This document shows positions 1 to 6,448 of a stretch of 23,815 bases of DNA, piece after piece. The translations under genes were made by a program, and so were the position numbers. Positions within the stretch are counted from its first letter, which is position 1. Each line of letters begins with the position of its first letter. Below the pieces are notes generated by a model that was not told the DNA's origin, did not search any database, and saw nothing but the letters and a program-made list of their open reading frames with translations. The DNA comes from Patescibacteria group bacterium (GTDB taxonomy: Bacteria > Patescibacteriota > Patescibacteriia > S139-126), in contig WFTD01000066.1 in the NCBI GenBank assembly GCA_015485755.1, positions 1 through 23,815 of the forward strand. The letters run 5' to 3'.

Positions 1-269
1 TCTCTAGCCTTATTAACATTTACTTTATCATCAAATAAAAAAACAAAATGGGGATAAAAATTTTTCAACTGAGTCAACTCTAAGTAAAGGCGTTCAAGCT
101 GTTCTGTGGCCGATGTTACATCAACTACAAACGGCCCTCTCTCATCTTCAGCCACAATACATAATACTCCCGCTTTATCGCTTTTCCTTTTCCGTTTATC
201 AAAAAACCTAACCTCTCCTCTCCACTCTGTTTGCAAAGACAACCAAAAAGTGTGTAAATTAAAATCCAT
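1..269 (-). CDS. Partial gene of unknown function (N-terminal 89 residues)
   Basis: An open frame starts at the ATG at 269 and runs without a stop to the window edge, so the C-terminus is missing. A strong Shine-Dalgarno sequence AGGAGG lies 5 nt upstream of the ATG. The protein begins MDFNLHTFWLSLQTEW, continues with a basic stretch (KRKRKSDK), then a probable beta strand (VLCIVAE), DERGPFVVDVTSA, and a helix rich in Leu and Glu. No signal peptide or membrane helix is visible. I do not recognise the family. It follows the last glycosyltransferase by 50 nt and has its own candidate promoter overlapping the end of that gene, so it need not belong to glycan synthesis. The frame is very likely real because of the ribosome binding site; the function is unknown. 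Confidence 0.7.
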   Translation of the reverse strand, partial: MDFNLHTFWLSLQTEWRGEVRFFDKRKRKSDKAGVLCIVAEDERGPFVVDVTSATEQLERLYLELTQLKNFYPHFVFLFDDKVNVNKAR

Positions 270-299
270 TTTTCCTCCTAATTTGTGTGTCTAATTACC

Positions 300-328
300 A
301 ATTTAGACTATCTATCAAATTATGGCAA
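300..328 (-). promoter_or_regulatory. Candidate promoter of the partial gene at 1-269
   Basis: On the minus strand, TTGCCA (328-323) is followed after 17 nt by TAAATT (305-300). The -35 box overlaps the stop codon of the upstream glycosyltransferase. A start near 293 would leave a leader of about 24 nt carrying AGGAGG. The -10 matches the consensus at only 4 of 6 positions, but the same GTCTAAATTG context occurs in the prs promoter candidate. Confidence 0.4.
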
Positions 329-1423
329 TAGCTGTTGATAAAGGGATAATGTTTGTTTTGCCATTTTGTCCCATTGGAACTGCTCTGCTCTGGCATATCC
401 AAGCCGCACCAACTTATCCCGCAGACTCTTATCTTCAATAATTTTTTGCCAAGATATTATCAAGCTGTCGCAACTCAAAGGATCAAAATACAAAGCTGCC
501 TTACCCAATACTTCTGGCAAGCAGCTCGCCCGACTAGCCACAACTGGGCATCCCTGGCTCATTGCCTCCAGCGGCGGCAAGCCAAAGCCTTCTGCCAATG
601 AAGGAAAAACAAACAGTTCAGCCCGACGATACAACGAAACAAGCTCGGCGTTGCTAGCTGGCCTAATTATAATATCGCTGTCATTGCCAATAACATCCAT
701 TAACCTTTGATAAAAAAAATCAAACCGCCCTACCAATACCAACTGGAAATTTTTTTTACGATTAAACTTCTGAAATGCTTGGATAAGCATCTCTAAATTT
801 TTATGAGGATAGGCAGAGCCAACATATAAAAAAAACGGTTTTGTGATAGGCCAATTAGACAAATCACTTGCTTGTTCTGACAATTTATCAACCCCTTCGT
901 AAATTGGTATAATTTTATCTGACGGCACTGACAGCTTTGACGCTACTTCATTTTTAATATAAAAAGTTGGAGTAATTATTGCTTGAGCTGACCTGGCAGC
1001 CTGCTTGACCAGCCAGCGCGCAATTTTTACTTTTTGTTTGTATACAAATACGTTGCCAGTAGTAGCCCGACTGGAAGGAAAATGGGTCATAATCAAATCA
1101 TGGATAGTAACTATATACTTGCCAGCATAAAAGATAGGCGCATTAAAATGAGGAAAATGCATTAAGTCTAAATTATATTGGCGCAGCAATAAAGGCAATT
1201 TCACCTGCTCTGCCACAGAATACCAAGGAATATCAAGCAAGACTTTGGTGAAATTTTCAACTGGAGGATTAAACAAGTCAAAATTATTGCGGCGCAAAAA
1301 TATAAAATATTCATTGTCACAATCAAGTTGAACCAAATAATCAAGCAGCTTCTCTATGTATCTGCCAATTCCCCTATTCAATTCAGCCCCATACATGCGG
1401 GCGTCAATGCCAATTTTCTTCAT
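320..1423 (-). CDS. GT4 family glycosyltransferase
   Basis: A 367-residue GT-B fold glycosyltransferase of family 4, predicted to transfer a sugar from a nucleotide-sugar donor to a growing glycan at the cytoplasmic membrane face. The N-terminal domain starts MKKIGIDARMYGAELNRGIGRY, with the glycine-rich acceptor-side loop, and has an HDLI motif near residue 107. The C-terminal donor domain has FFLYVGSAYPHKNLEMLI near residue 200 and the signature AEGFGLPPLEAMSQGCPVV near 280, whose two Glu residues form the E-x7-E motif. The ATG overlaps the TGA of the preceding gene by 4 nt (ATGA at 1423-1420), indicating translational coupling. It is the third glycosyltransferase of the operon. It shares a 53-nt perfect repeat (540-592) with its neighbour although the proteins are otherwise divergent. 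Donor and acceptor cannot be told from sequence. Confidence 0.93.
   Translation of the reverse strand: MKKIGIDARMYGAELNRGIGRYIEKLLDYLVQLDCDNEYFIFLRRNNFDLFNPPVENFTKVLLDIPWYSVAEQVKLPLLLRQYNLDLMHFPHFNAPIFYAGKYIVTIHDLIMTHFPSSRATTGNVFVYKQKVKIARWLVKQAARSAQAIITPTFYIKNEVASKLSVPSDKIIPIYEGVDKLSEQASDLSNWPITKPFFLYVGSAYPHKNLEMLIQAFQKFNRKKNFQLVLVGRFDFFYQRLMDVIGNDSDIIIRPASNAELVSLYRRAELFVFPSLAEGFGLPPLEAMSQGCPVVASRASCLPEVLGKAALYFDPLSCDSLIISWQKIIEDKSLRDKLVRLGYARAEQFQWDKMAKQTLSLYQQLLP
540..592. repeat. 53-nt perfect direct repeat, copy 1
   Basis: Identical base for base to 1637-1689. It encodes EGFGLPPLEAMSQGCPVV of the donor-binding site in the GT4 gene at 320-1423. Sequence on both sides diverges at once. 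Confidence 0.95.
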
Positions 1424-2538
1424 ATAATACTAATTAAGGTTTCAGCTGTTAATTCGGCTGTTTTTTGCCAAGAAAAATCTCTTGATCTTAATCGTCCCGC
1501 CATTGACAACTCCTGGCGCAACGCTTCATCATGCCATAACCTATCTATCGCATAAGCTATTTGGCCAATATTATAAGGATCAACCAGCAGTCCGCCGCCC
1601 CCAACAACTTCTGGCAAAGAAGAAACATGGCTGGTTACAACTGGGCATCCCTGGCTCATTGCCTCCAGCGGCGGCAAGCCAAAGCCTTCATAAAAAGATG
1701 GATAAACAAAAAACTTAGCTAAGTGATAGAGGGCCCACTTATCCTTCTCTGTTATATACCCCAAGTACCTGACCCCATCAGCTTTCATCATCTTTTTAAT
1801 TTTAACAAAATACCCCCGATGCCAACCAGATCCACCTGCCACCACCAAATTTATATCTTTATTTTTCTCTTTGCGCAACAAAGATAATGCCGACAAAATT
1901 CCTTCAATGTTCTTGCGCGGCTCAATGTTGCCAATATACAAAACAAACTCATCCGGCAAATTATATTTTTCTTTGACTGCTAAAATTTCATCAGCTGTCA
2001 AAGCTAGTGGATTTACGCCCAAAGGTATAGTCTTTATTTTCTCCTCGGGAATATGCAAATAATCAACCAAATCCTCAGTAGTAGAAAACGATACTGATAA
2101 AACCAAATCTGCCTGTCGGTAAAGCTGCTTGGCTTTGGTTAGCCAATGCCAAAAGCGGCTGCGCTTAGAATAAAACTCCGGCATTATTATCCATGATAAA
2201 TCATGACAAGTAACCACCCGTTTAACACCAGCAGGCCAAGCAATAAAATTTATAGCTGGCAACCAAAAAATATCAGCCTGAATTTGCCAAAAATTTATGC
2301 CTAACCAAGCAGAAGAAAAACTAAACAACTTATTTGGCAGCCTAGTTGTTATAACTTTACCGCGCTGATAGAAAACTGGAGGAAGTTTTGTCTTGATCTC
2401 TTTCCAACTGTTCCAATAAAAATAAAAATCACTTGTCTGCTCTTGTTTTAACAAATACTCCAAAACAAACTTGGTATAAAAACCCACGCCAGATAAATAA
2501 GGGGTAAGCAAAGGACGGATATCAACCGCAACTTTCAT
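1420..2538 (-). CDS. GT4 family glycosyltransferase
   Basis: A 372-residue GT-B glycosyltransferase of family 4. The N-terminus MKVAVDIRPLLTPYLSGVGFYTK carries the glycine-containing acceptor loop, and CHDLSW lies near residue 110. The donor half begins near VLYIGNIEPRKNIEGIL (about 200) and contains YEGFGLPPLEAMSQGCPVV (about 283) with the E-x7-E pair, followed by SLPEVVGGGGLLVDP. The ATG at 2538 lies 5 nt after the stop of the upstream gene, with AAGG just before it. The TGA overlaps the start of the next glycosyltransferase. It is a distant paralogue of that neighbour, and the two may add consecutive residues to one oligosaccharide. Related enzymes are often annotated as mannosyltransferases, but specificity is not readable here. 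Confidence 0.93.
   Translation of the reverse strand: MKVAVDIRPLLTPYLSGVGFYTKFVLEYLLKQEQTSDFYFYWNSWKEIKTKLPPVFYQRGKVITTRLPNKLFSFSSAWLGINFWQIQADIFWLPAINFIAWPAGVKRVVTCHDLSWIIMPEFYSKRSRFWHWLTKAKQLYRQADLVLSVSFSTTEDLVDYLHIPEEKIKTIPLGVNPLALTADEILAVKEKYNLPDEFVLYIGNIEPRKNIEGILSALSLLRKEKNKDINLVVAGGSGWHRGYFVKIKKMMKADGVRYLGYITEKDKWALYHLAKFFVYPSFYEGFGLPPLEAMSQGCPVVTSHVSSLPEVVGGGGLLVDPYNIGQIAYAIDRLWHDEALRQELSMAGRLRSRDFSWQKTAELTAETLISII
1637..1689. repeat. 53-nt perfect direct repeat, copy 2
   Basis: Second copy of the repeat at 540-592, in the same reading phase and at the same protein motif of the paralogous glycosyltransferase, about 1.1 kb away. Confidence 0.95.
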
Positions 2539-2543
2539 AAACC

Positions 2544-3653
2544 TTAATTGTTATATTGTTTAAATTTTTGCCACTCCCTCTCTACTAATTCTTTTAACTT
2601 TTGCCTAAATACTTCTGTGTCAAACTTCAAAGCTTGCTCCCTAATGCTAACCGGGTCAAAATCGCTGCTTCTAAAACGAGCTACTGCATCAGCTAAGCAT
2701 TCCCAAGTTTGCTCTTCAAAAAATACGCCCGTTACCCCATCTATTACACTCTCAACCGCTCCGCCTGACTTATAAGCTATTACGGGGCGGCCAGATGCCA
2801 TTGACTCAACCGCAGTGATGCCAAAATCCTCTTCCTGCGGATAAATCAAAGCCTGGGCATGGGCATAATAATAATTGCGCTGCTTATCTGATAAACTCCC
2901 TAAAAATTCAATATTATCCTTGGCCATCGCCCTCAATCTACTCTCCTCCTCTCCAGTGCCAATTATTTTCAACTTTAGCCCCAAAGTGTTGAAAGCTTTG
3001 ATGGCCAAATCAACCCTTTTGTAAGGGCGAAGCCTGGAAACAATCAAAAAATAATCGCCAATTTTGTCCGTAGCAATACTTAAATCTTTTGTATCAACTG
3101 GCGGATAAATTACCTCAGCATCTCGACGATAATACTTTTTTATCCGACGCGCTACAAAATGAGAATTAGCAATTATTTTATCTACCCGCTGGGCAGAATA
3201 AAAATCCCATACCCTTAAATTGCTCAAAAATAATGGCAACATCTTCTTGATAATTTTGGGCTGGCTAATCTCTTCCGTATAAGAATGGGTATCAGACCAA
3301 AGGTATCTAGTAGGAGTGTGACAATAGCAAATATGCAAAGCATGGGGACTGACAATAACCCCTTTAGCCAATCCAGAAACTGAGGAAACTACCACATCAT
3401 AATTGTCAAGATTAAAAGATTCAAAAGCGGCTGGCATAAGAGGCAGGTACCACTTGAAATGGCTTCTTCCTCCTGGCAGGCGAGCAATAAAAGATTCTTT
3501 GATGTTGCTTTGGCCAAACCACTGACCTAACTTATCTTTATCATAAACCAAAGTATAAACGGGGCTCTGCGGCCAAATTGCCTGCATATTGAGCAAAACC
3601 CTTTCAGCGCCGCCGAATTGGTTGAGATGGTCATGGACTAAAGCTACTTTCAT
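2544..3653 (-). CDS. GT4 family glycosyltransferase (WbaZ-like)
   Basis: A 369-residue GT-B glycosyltransferase. The start MKVALVHDHLNQFGGAERVL is typical of the WbaZ-like branch of GT4, many of which are annotated as mannosyltransferases. CYCHTPTRYLW lies near residue 107. The donor domain has SRLRPYKRVDLAIKAF (about 207), LKIIGTGEEE, and EEDFGITAVESMASGRPVIA (about 277) with the E-x7-E motif. It lies 9 nt downstream of the sugar-1-phosphate transferase and 5 nt upstream of the next glycosyltransferase, so it is probably the second enzyme of the operon and may add the second sugar to the lipid carrier (inference from order). Family confidence is high; substrate is unknown. Confidence 0.93.
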   Translation of the reverse strand: MKVALVHDHLNQFGGAERVLLNMQAIWPQSPVYTLVYDKDKLGQWFGQSNIKESFIARLPGGRSHFKWYLPLMPAAFESFNLDNYDVVVSSVSGLAKGVIVSPHALHICYCHTPTRYLWSDTHSYTEEISQPKIIKKMLPLFLSNLRVWDFYSAQRVDKIIANSHFVARRIKKYYRRDAEVIYPPVDTKDLSIATDKIGDYFLIVSRLRPYKRVDLAIKAFNTLGLKLKIIGTGEEESRLRAMAKDNIEFLGSLSDKQRNYYYAHAQALIYPQEEDFGITAVESMASGRPVIAYKSGGAVESVIDGVTGVFFEEQTWECLADAVARFRSSDFDPVSIREQALKFDTEVFRQKLKELVEREWQKFKQYNN

Positions 3654-3662
3654 AAAAATAAA

Positions 3663-5069
3663 TTAAGCTACATGTTTGCGTGACAAAACCACCCAAACAG
3701 TTTTAAAAATTATCTGCATATCATTTTTAAGCGACCAATTTTCAATATAATAAAGATCCAATTTTGCCTCTTCTTCAAAGGTCAAATCGCTTCTACCTGA
3801 AATCTGCGCTAAACCTGTAATGCCAGGTTTGATTGACAAAAGTTTTTTGTATTCCTCTTGGTAGCGGCGCACTTCCTCTGGTTCATGGGGGCGCGGACCA
3901 ACCAAACTCATCTCCCCTTTGAGAACATTTATAAGCTGGGGAATTTCATCTAAACTGGTTTTGCGCAGCCATTTGCCAAAACGAGTGATACGGGGATCGT
4001 TTTCATTTTTAAACAATGGCCCATCTGACCGTTGATTGATTTTTGCCAAAACAGGATTAAGATTGCCATCTTTGTCATATTTCAATAAATGGGCATCTTT
4101 TATCATTGAACGGAATTTGTATAACTTAAAATTCTTGCCAGCCTTTCCTACCCGCGTTAATTTTACTATAACCGGCCCAGGCGAATCCATCTTTATAAAA
4201 ACAGCGATTATAACTGACCCGGGCAAAAAAACAATAATACCAATCAGGCTAAAAATAATATCAAATATTCTCTTGACCACCCTGCCCCAGCCATCAAGCG
4301 GTGTCTTTTTTATTTCAATCAAAGGAAATCCTCCTAATGACAAGATCTCAACATTATGAGATTGGGCGTCAAAAATGTCAGCCAAATATTTAAAGCCAAA
4401 ATGATTGCTATAGCAAAAATTAAGTATTTTGCTGCGAGTATCACGATCAGATGAAACATCAGCCAAAACAATCTCATCCACTTCCGTCTGGCTGGCTATT
4501 TGTTTTATTTTTTCCTGGTCAAACTCAGGCAAACGCTGAACAACGCGATAACCTAGTTCGGGGTGGCGGTAAAATAAAGCCGAGATATTATCGCTGTTAC
4601 TGTCATTGCCAATCAACACTATATTAGTAACTCCTTTACCCGCTGCTAATAATAACCGGCGCACATACCTCAATACTAACCGCGCTAAACTAACATAAAC
4701 AATGGAAAAAATCCAAGCTGCCAAAATAATAAAACGAGAATCAAAAAACTCCCGCTGCCAAAAAATATACACAATAATAAACATCAACCCGGTTGAACAA
4801 GCAAAAACTATCCGCGCCAACTCATCAATGACCCGCTTGTGAAATGCCATCGTATACAAACCAGCAAAAGCAAACAAAACCAGCCACACTCCCGCCACTA
4901 TAAATACCAATCGCAAAAAATAATCATAATTTAAATCAAAGACAACTGGCCTTAAATTTTGCATCCACTCAGTATAGCGCAAATGATAAGCTGATATACC
5001 AGCCAAAACCAACATCAAATAATCAATTGGCACTGAAATAACTGAAAAAACTAATTGAATTTTTTTCAT
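3663..5069 (-). CDS. Polyprenyl glycosylphosphotransferase (initiating sugar-1-phosphate transferase)
   Basis: A 468-residue membrane enzyme of the WbaP/CpsE type. It moves a sugar-1-phosphate from a nucleotide sugar onto undecaprenyl phosphate, the first step of capsule, O-antigen or exopolysaccharide synthesis. About four hydrophobic helices fill residues 1-145. A Rossmann-like CoA-binding domain (TNIVLIGNDSNSD) follows at about 148-260. The C-terminal sugar transferase domain starts at VKRIFDIIFSLIGIIVFLPG (about 268) and holds FKLYKFRSM, DPRITRFGKWLRKTSLDEIPQL with the catalytic Asp-Glu pair, and MSLVGPRP. KPGITGLAQISGR and the closing WSLKNDMQIIFKT block are intact. It heads the glycan operon. 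GGTGA lies 4 nt before the ATG, and a promoter candidate sits at 5124-5132. Confidence 0.96.
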   Translation of the reverse strand: MKKIQLVFSVISVPIDYLMLVLAGISAYHLRYTEWMQNLRPVVFDLNYDYFLRLVFIVAGVWLVLFAFAGLYTMAFHKRVIDELARIVFACSTGLMFIIVYIFWQREFFDSRFIILAAWIFSIVYVSLARLVLRYVRRLLLAAGKGVTNIVLIGNDSNSDNISALFYRHPELGYRVVQRLPEFDQEKIKQIASQTEVDEIVLADVSSDRDTRSKILNFCYSNHFGFKYLADIFDAQSHNVEILSLGGFPLIEIKKTPLDGWGRVVKRIFDIIFSLIGIIVFLPGSVIIAVFIKMDSPGPVIVKLTRVGKAGKNFKLYKFRSMIKDAHLLKYDKDGNLNPVLAKINQRSDGPLFKNENDPRITRFGKWLRKTSLDEIPQLINVLKGEMSLVGPRPHEPEEVRRYQEEYKKLLSIKPGITGLAQISGRSDLTFEEEAKLDLYYIENWSLKNDMQIIFKTVWVVLSRKHVA

Positions 5070-5123
5070 AATGTCACCATCAACTTACTTAATAAATAGT
5101 AGCTTATTTTTCCTTTTTTTTCA

Positions 5124-5132
5124 ATTATAACA
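5124..5132 (-). promoter_or_regulatory. Extended -10 promoter candidate of the glycan operon
   Basis: The minus strand reads TGTTATAAT, a perfect -10 hexamer with an upstream TGn extension, directly after the terminator hairpin of the RNase P RNA. No good -35 lies upstream. A start near 5117 would give a leader of about 48 nt. The same nine bases occur at 20507-20515 and 22238-22246, each time just ahead of a gene. Confidence 0.45.
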
Positions 5133-5169
5133 AAGCAAAAACAACCGCGGTTGCGGTTGTTTTTGCTTT
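5132..5169 (-). terminator. Intrinsic terminator of rnpB
   Basis: A perfect 17-bp stem (5132-5148 with 5153-5169) closes a 4-nt loop directly after the 3' end of the RNase P RNA. The arms are A-rich then U-rich, ending in a U-rich run on the minus strand. The symmetry could also let it work on the plus strand. Confidence 0.75.
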
Positions 5170-5202
5170 TGCGCTAGGCAGATCTGTAAGCCGAATTCTG
5201 TT

Positions 5203-5331
5203 CCCCAGCACATAGTTTGGGCTTAAAGCCTTGTGGCTTTATTTTCTATTTTGTCGTAACAACAAAATCACGATAATACTTTCTTTTAAAGATTAATAAT
5301 TTCTAATACAAGTCCAAACTATGTGCTGGGG
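5203..5331 (-). repeat. P19 hairpin expansion of rnpB
   Basis: An 18-bp perfect inverted repeat (5203-5220 with 5314-5331) encloses about 93 nt with a further small hairpin at 5225-5240. The RNA 5' arm starts CCCCAGCAC, the same start as the P3 expansion. Confidence 0.85.
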
Positions 5332-5472
5332 CGATGGTCATCTATCTAGTCCTGATGTTGCCACCAGGATCAAGCTGCCTACCAAACTTGGCATTGCACC
5401 GGCTAGAAGTTTACCTCTTTCCCGACGTCACCGCCGGGACGCGTGGGCTCTTACCCCACGATTTCACCCTTA

Positions 5473-5615
5473 CCCCGCACCAATTTTGCCGTCAAGACAG
5501 AAGCGGCGCAAGGACAAATAGCCCTGCCCTATGCGGGCAGCGTCGCTGTTTTTAATATACTAACTGCTTGGTTTCAACTAAAAAGTGCGCTCTTCACAGT
5601 AAAATTGGTGCGGGG
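5473..5615 (-). repeat. P12 hairpin expansion of rnpB
   Basis: A 15-bp perfect inverted repeat (5473-5487 with 5601-5615) closes a 143-nt arm. The RNA 5' arm reads CCCCGCACCAATTTTACTG then TGAAGAGCGC, closely like the P3 arm. P12 is known to vary in length among bacteria. Confidence 0.85.
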
Positions 5616-5727
5616 CGGTATACTTTCTGTTGCACTTGTCCTCATACTGCCGTCGCCAGCAGTATGGGTCGGTGTTACCGACTAGCCACCCTAAAGGCCG
5701 GGCCGGCCATGGTGTTCGGACTTTCCT

Positions 5728-5827
5728 CCCCAGCACTAACTTTACTGTGAAGATACAAGCGCCACAATATTGAAATAATTCTAACTTTTAACAATAGCGC
5801 TACTTTACAGTAAAGTTAGTGCTGGGG
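5728..5827 (-). repeat. P3 hairpin expansion of rnpB
   Basis: A 25-bp near-perfect inverted repeat (5728-5752 with 5803-5827, one non-Watson-Crick position) closes a 100-nt arm. The RNA 5' arm reads CCCCAGCACTAACTTTACTG then TAAAGTAGCGC. Confidence 0.85.
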
Positions 5828-5858
5828 CGACCATCCGATCTGCCCAGCGCAATTATAA

Positions 5859-5887
5859 ATATTGCCACAATAACATCATTTTGTCAA
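5859..5887 (-). promoter_or_regulatory. Promoter of rnpB
   Basis: A perfect -35 box TTGACA (5887-5882 on the minus strand) is followed after 17 nt by a weak -10, CAATAT (5864-5859). The expected start near 5852 agrees with the 5' end of P1 at 5850, which supports the placement despite the poor -10. Confidence 0.6.
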
Positions 5888-5959
5888 GCCAAAACAAAAA
5901 ATATATTGCCAAATAAAAACCTATTTGGTCAAATAATTTAATTTTTTACATAAAATTAA

Positions 5960-6448
5960 TTATCGCTGAGCTCCGCTATAAGCTATTGCCCTGACTACAT
6001 CCCAATCAACTGCTGAAAAAGGCACTCGTCCAAAAATATTTCTAAATATTCTAATCGCTGCCGCCTCGCTGTTTAAATTTCTCTGGGCTGATCTCAACCC
6101 ATAAGCCATAATTGTAACTGCCGCATTGTCATGGGGATTATTCATATCAGGACTACGCAAATAAATCTGAACAAATAATTTTTTTGCCCTCTCCTCTGCT
6201 GTAGCGCTTGTTTGCGCTGGCCATCTGCCAGTAGAAATTTTTATTACATCTTCCCAATCAATCTCTGTCTGAGGCAACTTGCCAAAAGCTGATTGAAAAG
6301 AATTGAGCACGCCTGCCCTTTCCCCCTCTCCCAAACGCAAAGCATCTGTTGTGCCATAAACAATAAACAAAACCACTCTTTCTTGGTCATCTGGAGACAG
6401 TTTATTAGCTTTTATTTTTTGCAAATAAACTTCCCTTGCTTTATTTTC
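5960..6448 (-). repeat. Four tandem ~40-residue helical repeats at the C-terminus of the giant surface protein
   Basis: Units start at ENKAREVYL, GERAGVLNSF, EERAKKLFVQ and SEAAAIRIFRN. Each follows the pattern acidic-x-x-Ala, amphipathic helix with Phe or Ile, (F)G(K/R)-x-P, a D-W or D-x pair, then V-x-x-(I/F)-x-x-(Y)-G. Units 2 and 4 share FG(K/R)-x-P and DW(E/D)-x-V; units 1 and 3 share a YG turn followed by an Arg. The alignment was made by eye. Confidence 0.65.

Larger units (their letters stand above)
5171..5850 (-). ncRNA. rnpB: RNase P RNA, type A-like, with three long hairpin expansions
   Basis: This is the catalytic RNA of RNase P, which cuts the 5' leader from precursor tRNA. All conserved blocks are visible on the minus strand in order: P1 5' strand GCGCTGGGCAGATC (pairs with 5171-5184), P2 GATGGTC, GAGGAAAGTCCGAAC (CR-I/P4), GTGCAACAGAAAGTATACCG (CR-II), GGTAAGGGTGAAA (CR-III), and ACAGAATTCGGCTTA near 5187-5202. 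P4 is supported by covariation: CCGAA pairs with UUCGG where E. coli has CCGGG with CCCGG. At 680 nt it is far longer than the usual 330-420 nt. The excess lies in P3 (5728-5827), P12 (5473-5615) and P19 (5203-5331). P15 keeps a GGU tRNA-CCA docking motif (TTTGGTAGGC), while P16/P17 seem absent. Identity is secure; ends are set by P1 and could be off by a few bases. Confidence 0.97.

Noticed and set aside
106..294. 62-codon plus-strand open frame near the window start
   Set aside because: It is the shadow of the minus-strand partial gene, which has a strong Shine-Dalgarno sequence and an uninterrupted frame.
540..1689. Reading the 53-nt repeat as a mobile element or CRISPR-like repeat
   Set aside because: There are only two copies, both in frame at the same protein motif of paralogous genes, with no terminal repeats or spacers.
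5321..5750. Several overlapping plus-strand open frames of 60-80 codons
   Set aside because: They lie antisense to the RNase P RNA, have no ribosome binding sites, and their composition is explained by the RNA helices.
5171..5850. Reading the large structured intergenic region as a riboswitch or group II intron
   Set aside because: The ordered RNase P consensus blocks and the P4 covariation identify it; no intron domain V or reverse transcriptase is present.
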